Origin: Brevibacillus brevis
GTDB lineage: Bacteria > Bacillota > Bacilli > Brevibacillales > Brevibacillaceae
Assembly: GCF_001039275.2 (NCBI RefSeq)
Contig: NZ_CP030117.1
Location: forward strand, 3,534,001-3,598,000
Direction: 5' to 3'
Length of the DNA: 64,000 nt
Every line of letters starts with the position of its first letter. The stretch's first letter is position 1. A program made the translations under genes and the position numbers. Shown here in pieces: positions 16,032-24,250 of the stretch. The notes beneath the pieces were generated by a model. That model had not been told where the DNA came from. It ran no database searches and saw nothing but the letters and a program-made list of their open reading frames with translations.

Positions 16032-16499
16032 CTAGACGCCTAGCCAGGCAGGTAGTCCTGGAAGCGTACCTTTTAGCAAATGCACATAGATGACATACAC
16101 GCCTACTGAAAACAGTAAGGAAACGATTCCCGATTTAAGAACGCTTTTACTTCCCATCATGGTGAAGGCGTACAAAAGGAAAGCGAAGCTCGCGATGACA
16201 TAACCGAGTTTCTCCAGTAACAATACATACAAGACTGTCGCTGCCAAAATGAATAAAAATCGCTTGTATCGCAATGGAGTCTGTGACTCGGATGAGGACG
16301 TAGCCACGCCTTTCTTGTAGGTCTCCCACAACAGTCGCAAGCTCAACAAGATCAGGATGACGCCAAGTCCAAATGGAAACATATTCGGTCCGACCTGACT
16401 TCCATATGCACTAGACGAAATATTTTGACTTTCAGCGATAAAGAGTGCACCTACTAGCGCAAAAAACAGGCTGCCGATACGATCAAACATCAGGTTCAT
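16032..16499 (-). CDS. tctB: Tripartite tricarboxylate transporter small permease
   Basis: A 155-residue protein with four membrane helices and the usual TctB arrangement: an N-terminal helix, QVGPNMFPFGLGVILILLSL, and a C-terminal pair ending near GTLPGLPAWLGV. It partners TctA in the membrane. ATG 16499 follows AGGAGG with ideal spacing. It lies between tctC and tctA. Confidence 0.92.
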   Translation of the reverse strand: MNLMFDRIGSLFFALVGALFIAESQNISSSAYGSQVGPNMFPFGLGVILILLSLRLLWETYKKGVATSSSESQTPLRYKRFLFILAATVLYVLLLEKLGYVIASFAFLLYAFTMMGSKSVLKSGIVSLLFSVGVYVIYVHLLKGTLPGLPAWLGV

Positions 16500-16546
16500 G
16501 TATACCTCCTAAGGTGTGGAAAAAGGAGGGGATGCCCCTCCTCTCC

Positions 16547-17605
16547 CTACTTCGACATACCAAGTGATGTCAACAGTTCTTTGACCTGCTTATCTTGTTC
16601 TTCCAGGAATGCGGAGAAAGCAGCAGCGTCCTTGTACTCGCTTTCCCAACCGTTTGCTGCCAATTCTTTTGTCCATGTCTCATGCGTAGAAAGTTCTTTC
16701 AGCTTTGCATCCCAGTAAGCTTTTGCGTCTGCTGGCATATCAGCTGGACCGAAGACACCGCGCCAAATGGTGAACGTCGCGTCAACGCCTTGTTCTTTTA
16801 ACGTCGGAATATCTTTCAAATCGCCGCCGAGACGTTCATCAGAGGTTACGCCCAGTACGCGAATTTTACCTGCTTTCAGATATTCACCCACGCTGGAAGC
16901 ATCCGTTGCGATGATATCTGCATTACCACCCAACAACGCTGCCATTGCTTCTCCGCCACCATCATAAGAAACGTATTTTACGTTTTTCGGATCAATTCCG
17001 TATTTAGCTGCTGGCATTACGCCGATCAGATGGTCCATTGATCCGGGAGCAGAACCTCCTGCCAGTGTAATTTTGCTTGGATCAGCCTTGATTGCGTCCA
17101 GCACGCTCTTGATGTCCTTGTGAGGTGAATCCGCTTTCACAACGAGGGTGCCGAAATCTTTCGTCATCTGCGCCAATGGTGTGACATCTTTGTAGCCAAA
17201 TGGGCTGTTCCCCTCTTTTTTGTTATTGTTAATCAAGATAGGAGGAGAGCTCACGAATAATTTATAAGGATTGCCTTTGTCTTTGCTTACATACTCTGCC
17301 AAGAACACGGTTCCCCCACCACCCGGCTTGTTTTCGACCGTGATGGTTTCTGTCACCAGCTTGCTTTCCGCCAGCACCTTTGCTACCGAGCGGGCTGTCT
17401 TATCCCAGCCTCCACCTGCACCGGATGGAGCTACATACACGATCGGCTTTTCTGGGTATTTGGATGCCTCTGCTGCAGGCTGTGGCGCTTGCGCTGGTTG
17501 CGTTCCTGGACTTGCTGTTCCTGTATTTCCAGTACCTCCACCACAAGCAGCCAATGCTAGTGTAAGAAAAGTGGACACTGTGATTAGCACTTTTTTTCTT
17601 TTCAT
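16547..17605 (-). CDS. tctC: Tricarboxylate-binding lipoprotein
   Basis: Solute-binding component of the transporter. A short signal ends in a lipobox LALAACGGG, so the protein is membrane-anchored outside the cell. A Gly/Pro/Ala linker follows, then the Bug/TctC fold: YPEKPIVYVAPSGAGGGWDKTAR, VENKPGGGGTVFLAEY, ITLAGGSAPGSMDHLI and the C-terminal IPTLKEQGVD. ATG 17605 (or the adjoining TTG 17608) follows AAGGGGG; the longer open frame upstream is not needed. The 5' region holds a perfect cre site and probable regulator sites, so expression is likely induced by its substrate and repressed by good carbon sources. Confidence 0.93.
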   Translation of the reverse strand: MKRKKVLITVSTFLTLALAACGGGTGNTGTASPGTQPAQAPQPAAEASKYPEKPIVYVAPSGAGGGWDKTARSVAKVLAESKLVTETITVENKPGGGGTVFLAEYVSKDKGNPYKLFVSSPPILINNNKKEGNSPFGYKDVTPLAQMTKDFGTLVVKADSPHKDIKSVLDAIKADPSKITLAGGSAPGSMDHLIGVMPAAKYGIDPKNVKYVSYDGGGEAMAALLGGNADIIATDASSVGEYLKAGKIRVLGVTSDERLGGDLKDIPTLKEQGVDATFTIWRGVFGPADMPADAKAYWDAKLKELSTHETWTKELAANGWESEYKDAAAFSAFLEEQDKQVKELLTSLGMSK

Positions 17606-17635
17606 CAAACAAATAACCCCCTTAACCCGCTTTTT

Positions 17636-17649
17636 TGTAAGCGCTATCA
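17636..17649 (-). promoter_or_regulatory. cre site (CcpA binding) in the tctCBA leader
   Basis: TGTAAGCGCTATCA matches all fixed positions of the cre consensus TGWAANCGNTNWCA. It lies 31-44 bases upstream of the tctC start and just downstream of the predicted promoter, a roadblock position for CcpA. Confidence 0.7.
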
Positions 17650-17660
17650 CGCTTGAACAT

Positions 17661-17669
17661 AATGTACCA
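17661..17669 (-). promoter_or_regulatory. Candidate extended -10 promoter of tctCBA
   Basis: The minus strand reads TGG-TACATT, a TGn motif with a fair -10 and no clear -35, as expected for an activator-dependent promoter. Predicted start near 17654, just before the cre site. Confidence 0.35.
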
Positions 17670-17740
17670 CCGCAGAAGCTGGGGGAATAGTTTTCGTGCA
17701 TAAGGTCTATTTTGAAAATTAATCACTTTTTGTTCATATT

Positions 17741-17751
17741 GTTCATGGAAC
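17741..17751. promoter_or_regulatory. GTTC-N3-GAAC palindrome, possible CitT-type regulator site
   Basis: GTTCATGGAAC is an inverted repeat; another GTTCAT lies nine bases away at 17732-17737. Both are upstream of the tctC promoter and beside the gene for the response regulator, so they are plausible activator sites. Confidence 0.3.
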
Positions 17752-17752
17752 A

Positions 17753-18442
17753 TTATGGGAGATAGCGGTATTTTCTTTCCGGTCTGCCCACTGTTCCATA
17801 AATCAAGTCAGCACGCGCCTTTTTTTCCAGGACCAAGTATTCTAAATAGCGTCGCGCCGTTGTTCGACTAGTTCCAATCTCGCGGCCAATTTCCTCTGCC
17901 GAGACCCCCTTGTCTCCCGTCTGTCTGATCGCCTCGATCACTTTTTCCAAAGTTAAAAGATCAATTCCTTTTGGTGCAAGTACATCTCGATTTTTGGGGG
18001 CGACCAGCCTTCTGGTCAGCATTTGGTCAATCACTTCCTGGTCCACCTCAACGGCTTCCCTCGTTCGAATGACATGCTTGCGATAGCTTTCCAACCGTTC
18101 ACGAAAACGCTCGAAAACCAGCGGCTTGACGATGTAATCAAATACCCCGCCGCGTAGCGCTTCCTGTACCATTTCCATTTCCTTGGCTGCGGTGATCATG
18201 ATCACGTCTACTTCGCGGTAATGTTGCCGAATAAACCAGACCAGCTCTGTTCCCAGCATGTCTGGCAAGTACACGTCCAACAAAACGAGCTGAGGGCGCG
18301 TATAAGACAGCAATTCTTTGGCATCCGTTCCATTCGTTGCTGTAGCAATTACTTCAAAGCCTTCAATCTTGCTGACAAATCGCTTGTTAATATCGATGAT
18401 CCGCATATCGTCCTCTACGATGAGAACCTCCAGCTTTCTCAA
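17753..18442 (-). CDS. CitT/DctR-family response regulator
   Basis: Receiver domain with VEDDMRI and phosphoacceptor Asp56 (LVLLDVYLPD), followed by the family-typical linker (SYRKHVIRTREAVEVDQEVID). A C-terminal winged helix (VSAEEIGREIGTSRTTARRYLEYLV) ends in GRPERKYRYLP. This is the CitB/DcuR type that activates carboxylate transport genes. Its TTG start overlaps the kinase TGA (TTGA) and is preceded by GGAGGTG, so kinase and regulator are co-translated. The natural target is the tctCBA operon directly downstream. Confidence 0.92.
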   Translation of the reverse strand: MRKLEVLIVEDDMRIIDINKRFVSKIEGFEVIATATNGTDAKELLSYTRPQLVLLDVYLPDMLGTELVWFIRQHYREVDVIMITAAKEMEMVQEALRGGVFDYIVKPLVFERFRERLESYRKHVIRTREAVEVDQEVIDQMLTRRLVAPKNRDVLAPKGIDLLTLEKVIEAIRQTGDKGVSAEEIGREIGTSRTTARRYLEYLVLEKKARADLIYGTVGRPERKYRYLP

Positions 18443-20049
18443 GACGCCACCTCCATTCTTTTGCGTAGGGATACTGTGAAAAGCGCACCTCCTAGCTCGC
18501 TTTTCCCAACGAGAATATAGCCGTCCAATTCGTTAATAATTCCATGAGCCTTAGCCAGACCAATTCCACGATCTTCACCTTTTTTCGTTGAAAAGCCGTG
18601 CTCGAATATTTTTTCTCGCAGCTCTTCCACAACTCCCGGTCCCGAGTCCTCGATTTCGAACATAATCTCATCGCCTGTGTCAGACAAATAACACTCCACT
18701 CGCTTGTGCTCGACGCTTGGTTCATTGACAGCTTCGAACGCATTTTGGATCAATGTCCCTAATAAAACCACGATCTGCTGTCGGTTGATCGTTGGTGGGA
18801 GCTCTTTCAAGTGACTGTCGTGATGGATGACGAACTGAATTTTCAGCTCCTTGGCTCGATTGTGCATGCCTAACAGCAAAGCCCCTATTAACGGATCGGG
18901 AATTTGCTTCGCCAAAAACAAAATCATCTCTTGCTGTGCGGACGTTTCACTCGTAATCAGCTCAACCGCTTCCTGAATCGAGCCAAGCTGTAACAAACCA
19001 GAAATGGTATACAACAAATTGTGAAATTCATGTGTTTGGGCGCGTAGTACATCCGCATAACGCCTCGCTTGGGACAATTCCGAAGCGAGCTGGTCAATTT
19101 CCGATTTGGGACGAAAGCTGCTGACTACGCCTACGACCTTCCCTCCGAACTTGATCGGAAGTCGGTTCACAATAATTTCTTTTCCGCTCATGATCGACTC
19201 GCGATCTAATTGATGCTCGCCTGATTCCAGAACTTCTGGCATACGACTGTCTGGTAGCACTTCCACTATTTCTTTGCGATGAAACTCTTCTTCTGGTAAG
19301 TTCAGAATACGAATGGCTGCCTTGTTCATCATCGTGATACGATTATTGCGGTCAATCGCCACGATTCCCTCACGGACTGACTCCAGTACAGCATTTCTTT
19401 CTACGTATAAGGATGCGATCTCCTCCGGCTCCAATCCCAAAATTAAGCGCTTTAAATAGCGACTGAGTGCAATGGCACCAGCAACACCACACAACAAGGC
19501 GAGAAGAGTCAGGATCAGTATGCGGTCTTGATAGAGGTCAATGGCCTCCTCGATATCTTCCACCAGGAATCCAACGGATACGATTCCCATGATGTCCCCT
19601 TTTTCATTTTTGATCGGCACCTTTCCACGCAAGGATGGTCCCATACTGCCGACCGCCTTCGATATGTAAGATTGACCATGCGCGAGTCCTGGCTCGTTAT
19701 CTCCTCCCACCATTTCCTTTCCAATCCGATCCGGAATCGGATGCGCATACCGAATTCCCTCATGGTTTCCCACAACCACAAACTCTGCTCCGGTTTGAAC
19801 ACGGACGTTTTCGGCGATGGGTTGAATGAGCGCAGGAGGGTAATCGCTTGAAAAAGCGCTACGCAGCTCAGGATCGCTGGCAACAATCTTCGCCACACTC
19901 AATGCTTTTTTGCCCACTTGCTCTTCGATCGAAGACGCAACAATGGAAGAAAACACGGCTCCAACTGACGAAACAATCAGAATAATAATAATAGTAATCA
20001 ATAAGATCATTCTGGTTTGCAAAGATAATCGGATTTTTCTTGTCGTCAC
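18439..20049 (-). CDS. CitA/DcuS-family sensor histidine kinase
   Basis: A membrane kinase for carboxylates. TM1 (about 11-35) leads to an extracytoplasmic sCache/PDC domain (EEQVGKKALSVAKIVASDPE, FVVVGNHEGIRYAHP), then TM2 (ILILTLLALLCGVAGAIALS). A PAS domain follows (LESVREGIVAIDRNNRITMM), then the SpoOB-like dimerisation helix with the phosphorylated His in LRAQTHEFHNLLY and a HATPase (FEIEDSGPGV, GIGLAKAHGII). GTG 20049 is preceded by AAGGGGTGA. It should sense the substrate of the adjacent TctCBA system. It is divergent from the NCS1 permease gene. Confidence 0.92.
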   Translation of the reverse strand: MTTRKIRLSLQTRMILLITIIIILIVSSVGAVFSSIVASSIEEQVGKKALSVAKIVASDPELRSAFSSDYPPALIQPIAENVRVQTGAEFVVVGNHEGIRYAHPIPDRIGKEMVGGDNEPGLAHGQSYISKAVGSMGPSLRGKVPIKNEKGDIMGIVSVGFLVEDIEEAIDLYQDRILILTLLALLCGVAGAIALSRYLKRLILGLEPEEIASLYVERNAVLESVREGIVAIDRNNRITMMNKAAIRILNLPEEEFHRKEIVEVLPDSRMPEVLESGEHQLDRESIMSGKEIIVNRLPIKFGGKVVGVVSSFRPKSEIDQLASELSQARRYADVLRAQTHEFHNLLYTISGLLQLGSIQEAVELITSETSAQQEMILFLAKQIPDPLIGALLLGMHNRAKELKIQFVIHHDSHLKELPPTINRQQIVVLLGTLIQNAFEAVNEPSVEHKRVECYLSDTGDEIMFEIEDSGPGVVEELREKIFEHGFSTKKGEDRGIGLAKAHGIINELDGYILVGKSELGGALFTVSLRKRMEVAS

Positions 20050-20109
20050 AGCTCGCTCACCCCTTGCTTCATCTTACCATCCCAATTAGGTAAAAAGGTA
20101 GAATCATTC

Positions 20110-20122
20110 CCATTGTCAATGG
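20110..20122. promoter_or_regulatory. Perfect 13-bp palindrome upstream of the sensor kinase
   Basis: CCATTG-T-CAATGG lies 61 bases upstream of the kinase start in the divergent region shared with the NCS1 permease. Operator-like; regulator unknown. Confidence 0.35.
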
Positions 20123-20189
20123 CGAAGCTTGTCGTTTCAGGTTGTCTTTTTGCGACGAAAAATCAGGTATTAGGCCTTCTTTCCCCCAA

Positions 20190-20195
20190 TATAAT
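20190..20195 (+). promoter_or_regulatory. Perfect TATAAT -10 box of the NCS1 permease gene
   Basis: TATAAT 78 bases upstream of the start. No recognisable -35, so an activator or an alternative contact is likely. The transcript would begin at about 20201-20203, at the foot of the hairpin described next. Confidence 0.5.
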
Positions 20196-20202
20196 GTTAC
20201 AA

Positions 20203-20243
20203 CTTGTATTCAAGACAAACTGGGGCGCTTGTCCGAATACGAG
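20203..20243 (+). promoter_or_regulatory. 5'-terminal stem-loop in the permease leader
   Basis: CTTGTATTC pairs with GAATACGAG (one G-U) and, inside, GACAA pairs with TTGTC around the loop ACTGGGGCGC. This gives fourteen base pairs with a small internal loop. With the -10 at 20190 it would form at the very 5' end of the mRNA. It could protect the transcript or act as a regulator-binding leader; I do not recognise a riboswitch class. Confidence 0.45.
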
Positions 20244-20272
20244 ACATCTTGAAAAGCAAAGGAGGGAAAGTA

Positions 20273-21763
20273 GTGAAGACACAAACGGTATCAAATGGAA
20301 TTGTTACCCTGACGAAGGAAGGCGAAGAGGCAATCAAGAACAGTCCGCTTTATAACGAAGGTCTTCGGCCGACGCGAACAGCAGAACACACCTGGACTTC
20401 CTACAACTTCGCCAGCTTGTGGATCGGTATGTCGATCTGTTTGCCGACGTATGCTATGGCGGCAGGGTTAATTTCCTTGGGTATGAACTGGTGGCAGGCC
20501 ATTTTGACGATCATTCTCGGTAATTGTATTGTCCTTATTCCCATTCTTCTCAACTCTCATGCCGGGACGAAATTTGGCATTCCGTATCCAGTTTTTGCGC
20601 GCCTCTGGTTCGGCTCCAAAGGAGCGCACATCCCCGCTGTCGCACGCGGTTTGATTGGTGCGGGCTGGTTTGGCATCAACTGTTGGTTCGGAGGTGCTGC
20701 CATTGATACACTCCTCATGTCGATGACAGGCTGGGCGAATGTTCCTGGACATCTCTGGATATCCTTCTTTGGCTTTTGGCTGTTAAACGTATGGGTCGCT
20801 TATCGCGGTCCCGAAGCCATCAAAAAAATGGAGGCTTGGGCTGCTCCCGTCCTGATCATCATGAGTTTGGCGCTCCTCGTCTGGGCGCTTACCAAAGCAG
20901 GCGGATGGGGACCGATGCTCTCGGCACCTTCGAAATTCACGTCCACTGCCGATTTCCTGAAGGTTTTCTTCCCCGCATTGACGGGAGCCATTGCTTTTTG
21001 GGCCACAATGGCTCTCAACATTCCGGATTTCTGTCGGTATGCCAAAAGTCAAAAAGCCCAAGTCATTGGACAATCCTCTTCGCTACCGACCACGATGGGT
21101 TTCTTCTCGTTCATCGGGGTAGCTGTCGCTTCTGCTACCGTCGTCATTTACGGAGAAGCGTTGTGGGACCCTGCTGCCGTGTTGGCTAAATTTTCGCCTT
21201 TCGCCATTTTCCTCGGAACAATTGGAATTATTCTTGCCACATTGACAACCAACGTAGCGGCCAATATCGTTGCCCCGGCCCGGGCAGTGGAGAATCTGGC
21301 CCCTCGCCGTCTCTCGTATGAAACAGGCGCCATCATCGCCGGAGTCGTGTCGCTCTTGATGCAGCCTTGGTACATTTTGGAGAACTTCGGCAACTACATC
21401 TTTTTATGGCTCGGAACGTACGGAGCCTTATTAGGCCCGATCGACGGAATAGCCATTGCCGACTATTGGCTCGTGCGCAAACGGCGCATCCATTTAACCG
21501 AGTTGTACAAAACAAACGGGATCTACAACTACAAAACGGGCTTTAATGGCAGAGCCATTTGGGCGATGCTAATCGGGATTGCGATTCCTTTTATAAGTAA
21601 ATACATTCCGGGCTTAACCATTATTTGGGACAATGCTTGGACTGTCGGACTACTAATTTCACTCGTGCTTTACACGTGGATGATGAAAAGCGATGCTTCG
21701 ATCTTGAGTGCCAACGATTACGAAAAGATCACAGCAAACAACAAACAAACGATTGCTTCCTGA
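20273..21763 (+). CDS. NCS1-family nucleobase/allantoin/hydantoin permease
   Basis: A 496-residue transporter with twelve predicted helices. It shows NCS1 landmarks: NEGLRPTRTAEHTWTSYNFASLW at the N-terminus, TKFGIPYPVFARLWFGSKGAHIPA, the FWATMALNIPDFCRYAKSQ helix that lines the substrate and Na+ site, and GPIDGIAIADYWLVRKRRI near the C-terminus. The family imports uracil, cytosine, allantoin or hydantoins. Given the pyrimidine-degradation genes a few kb away, uracil/dihydrouracil or hydantoin is the likely substrate. GTG 20273 follows AAAGGAGGG with seven-base spacing; the open frame extends further upstream into the leader hairpin without a ribosome site. Confidence 0.9.
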   Translation: MKTQTVSNGIVTLTKEGEEAIKNSPLYNEGLRPTRTAEHTWTSYNFASLWIGMSICLPTYAMAAGLISLGMNWWQAILTIILGNCIVLIPILLNSHAGTKFGIPYPVFARLWFGSKGAHIPAVARGLIGAGWFGINCWFGGAAIDTLLMSMTGWANVPGHLWISFFGFWLLNVWVAYRGPEAIKKMEAWAAPVLIIMSLALLVWALTKAGGWGPMLSAPSKFTSTADFLKVFFPALTGAIAFWATMALNIPDFCRYAKSQKAQVIGQSSSLPTTMGFFSFIGVAVASATVVIYGEALWDPAAVLAKFSPFAIFLGTIGIILATLTTNVAANIVAPARAVENLAPRRLSYETGAIIAGVVSLLMQPWYILENFGNYIFLWLGTYGALLGPIDGIAIADYWLVRKRRIHLTELYKTNGIYNYKTGFNGRAIWAMLIGIAIPFISKYIPGLTIIWDNAWTVGLLISLVLYTWMMKSDASILSANDYEKITANNKQTIAS

Positions 21764-21773
21764 TAGCAAGCTA

Positions 21774-21818
21774 CCAAAAAAGACTGGCTGCCCGATTGGG
21801 TTTGCCAGTCTTTCTTTT
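21774..21818. terminator. Bidirectional terminator between permease and chemoreceptor genes
   Basis: AAAGACTGGC and GCCAGTCTTT form a 10-base stem with T-rich tracts on both outer sides (TTTCTTTTCC on plus, TTTTTTGG on minus). It serves the two convergent genes. Confidence 0.85.
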
Positions 21819-21829
21819 CCTCACTTACG

Positions 21830-23542
21830 CTACCATTTGAATTGACTGATGGACTTCTGCAACTCTTGCGAAAGCTCATTCAGATTCGCGCTGGAACGGG
21901 CGATTTCTTGCATGCTGGCAAGCTGTTCTCCTGCCCCTGCCGATACGCCTTGGGTATGTACGGCTGCTTCCTGTGCAAGGCGATTCATTTCATCCATAGC
22001 AGATACGACTTGCTGTATGCTTGCCGACATTTGCTCGGTAGCTGCGGATACGTCCTGAATTTGACCCGCTACCTCCTGAGAAGACGCTACGATACGTTGG
22101 AAGGTGACACCTGCTTCTTGAACGACTTTTGCACCTTTTTTAGCCTCTTGGGTTCCATTCATCATGACATGCACGACCTGCGTGGTTTCTTGCTGGATTT
22201 CCCCAATCAGTCTCGCAATCTCGCGCGCAGATTCCTCTGACTGTTCTGCGAGTTTACGAACCTCATCGGCTACGACAGCAAATCCCCTGCCGTGTTCTCC
22301 TGCACGCGCCGCTTCAATTGCCGCGTTGAGCGCCAGTAGATTCGTTTGGGAAGCAATCCCAGTAATCACGTCAACAATTTGGCCAATGGCTTCTGACCGT
22401 ACGCCGAGCAGTTGCACGAGATCCGCTGCGTGATTCACCGAGTTGGAGATCGTATTCATCTGATCAACGGCTTGCTGAATATGAATATTTCCTTGCTCCG
22501 CATCCTCTGCTGCCTGTGCCGATGATTCAGAAACGGAACCAGATGTATCGGCAATCCGCTGAATGGCAATCGACATTTCTTCCATGACACGAACACTGTC
22601 TTGCGTACGGTGCGTTTGTACTTCGGAGGCAGAGGCGATTTGCTGCACACTACTGATCGATTGTTCTGTTGCATAGGCGGACTGCTCCGCGCTCGCCGAC
22701 AATTCCTCTGAGGAAGCAGCGACTTGCTCACCCGCTACTTTTACTTGTTCAATCAATGAACGAAAATTCGTTACCAATTCATTGAAAGCAGTACCAAGTG
22801 TACCTACCTCATCACGAGTCACGTAGGTAACAGGGGTAACTGCCATGTTTCCGTTCGCTAATTGCTGCATACGGCTCGAAACGATGCGCAGTGGGTCCGC
22901 GATCATCCGGGAGATAATGAACCCCAGTACACTACCTAATACAATCGACAGTATGCCAACCACAATCAGGAATGTAATTGCTTCCTGTGTTTCGGCTTGG
23001 TTTTCCTTCTGCATGGCGACTGCCTGCTCTGATTTGTAATTCGCCCATTCGAGCTGTTCCTGATTAATCCAATTCAGCGTCTTATCCGTGGCACGATAAA
23101 ACGAATAGGCTTGATCTGCTTTCCCTTCGTGGATCATTTTAATGACCTCGCCCTGGTCTTTGCGATACTGCTCGATGAGCTCCTTTAGCATCGTCACTCT
23201 TTCTTGTTCTTGTGCATCCAACTTAGCGTTCTGGAGATATTGGAACGTTTGATTTGCTGTTTCCATTCGCAAGTCAAGCTCCGTTTTATATTCGGCAAAG
23301 ACCGCAGGAGATGGATCGAGAATCATTTTATAGACTAATCCATCAATCGCGCGGATTTCTTGTCTCCAGTCGTTAATCCACTTAACGGGAAGAAGCTGCT
23401 CTTCGTACATGGCCTGAATGCGTTCACCTTGGACTTGCACATGATAATATCCGGTGAATCCGACAGCACACAAAAAGACGGCCATCATCACAATCAAGCT
23501 AAACAGTTTGGCTCGGGTGCTGAGGTTACGTAATAGACTCAT
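21830..23542 (-). CDS. Methyl-accepting chemotaxis protein with 4-helix-bundle sensor
   Basis: A 570-residue chemoreceptor. It has TM1 (about 13-32), a helical extracytoplasmic domain of the 4HB_MCP type ([21 protein letters not shown]), TM2 ([20 protein letters not shown]) and HAMP ([20 protein letters not shown]). The long signalling coiled coil has the conserved hairpin [46 protein letters not shown] reading without change from the family pattern. It signals to CheA through CheW. Ligand unknown; its neighbours suggest, but do not show, a nucleobase or carboxylate attractant. Confidence 0.93.
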   Translation of the reverse strand: MSLLRNLSTRAKLFSLIVMMAVFLCAVGFTGYYHVQVQGERIQAMYEEQLLPVKWINDWRQEIRAIDGLVYKMILDPSPAVFAEYKTELDLRMETANQTFQYLQNAKLDAQEQERVTMLKELIEQYRKDQGEVIKMIHEGKADQAYSFYRATDKTLNWINQEQLEWANYKSEQAVAMQKENQAETQEAITFLIVVGILSIVLGSVLGFIISRMIADPLRIVSSRMQQLANGNMAVTPVTYVTRDEVGTLGTAFNELVTNFRSLIEQVKVAGEQVAASSEELSASAEQSAYATEQSISSVQQIASASEVQTHRTQDSVRVMEEMSIAIQRIADTSGSVSESSAQAAEDAEQGNIHIQQAVDQMNTISNSVNHAADLVQLLGVRSEAIGQIVDVITGIASQTNLLALNAAIEAARAGEHGRGFAVVADEVRKLAEQSEESAREIARLIGEIQQETTQVVHVMMNGTQEAKKGAKVVQEAGVTFQRIVASSQEVAGQIQDVSAATEQMSASIQQVVSAMDEMNRLAQEAAVHTQGVSAGAGEQLASMQEIARSSANLNELSQELQKSISQFKW

Positions 23543-23648
23543 CGTTGCGGCAATCCTTCCTGTGTCAAATAGGTAAGCTAGAAAAAGCGCGAATATTGTC
23601 TAATCTTACCAAAGTTTGTCGAATAAGTCGATAGTCGTAGTCACTTTC

Positions 23649-24161
23649 TCACACATCGAGCACAGATAGAATCGTAATCTCTTCAATTTGAACGTCAGGC
23701 TCATAGCAAATATAATACGTTAGTTCCGGGCTGATCCGATACCGAATCCCCCGGTATCCACAGGCAATCAAATACGCACGCACCTTATCGCCTGTCCATT
23801 CCAGCCACTCTTCATAGCCCATTTTGTTCTGTCTCTGTTCGAGTTCCTCTTCTGAATAAGCAGTGCGCAATGCATCCATGCGCAGTTCATTTTCCCCATA
23901 GCGCTCGTCCAAACAAACGAGACCCTGCAAATGAAGCTGCTGACTCAACACAACCGCCTTCTCCCCATTGGTCTCTGCATGACAAATCGCATACTGTGCG
24001 GCAATTTCCGGATTGCTCACTAAGTAAACACCAGCGCCAAACACTGCCTTTGCACTAGCACCGTTTGTAAAATGACGCCGTTCTGCTCTCTCATACTTTT
24101 GCGCTTTCACGACGCGAAGACCCTCGCCGTATTCGACCCCTCGATATACAATCTGCCTCAT
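23649..24161 (-). CDS. Small protein resembling an ADP-ribosyltransferase (ART/PARP-like) fold
   Basis: A 170-residue soluble protein I cannot name, but its spacing of motifs recalls ART domains. It has an N-terminal VYRGVEYGEG (Y6-R7-G8), then HFTNGASAKAVFGAGVYLVSNPEIAAQYA. That resembles the GxGxYF...S..A.YA NAD-site segment (G42, G44, Y46, A54, Y57). Near the C-terminus ELTYYICYEPDVQIEEITIL resembles the closing strand, where PARPs have xEYxVYxxxQVxxxYLL. The usual catalytic Glu position appears to be Tyr, as in inactive or mono-ADP-ribosylating members. ATG 24161 follows AAAAGGGG; an upstream TTG lacks a ribosome site. It ends the minus-strand pyrimidine-degradation gene run. Function unproven. 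Confidence 0.5.
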   Translation of the reverse strand: MRQIVYRGVEYGEGLRVVKAQKYERAERRHFTNGASAKAVFGAGVYLVSNPEIAAQYAICHAETNGEKAVVLSQQLHLQGLVCLDERYGENELRMDALRTAYSEEELEQRQNKMGYEEWLEWTGDKVRAYLIACGYRGIRYRISPELTYYICYEPDVQIEEITILSVLDV

Positions 24162-24250
24162 CCCTGAACGCCCCTTTTGACTCTGATGGAATCCTTCCAA
24201 TGATGTGAAAAGGAGGAAGGCGCGTATCCGGCACCTCCCTCACTCTTATA

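Noticed and set aside
23617-23623. Spo0A box (TGTCGAA) upstream of the chemoreceptor gene
   Set aside because: A single 7-base match without a partner site or promoter is expected by chance in a window this size.
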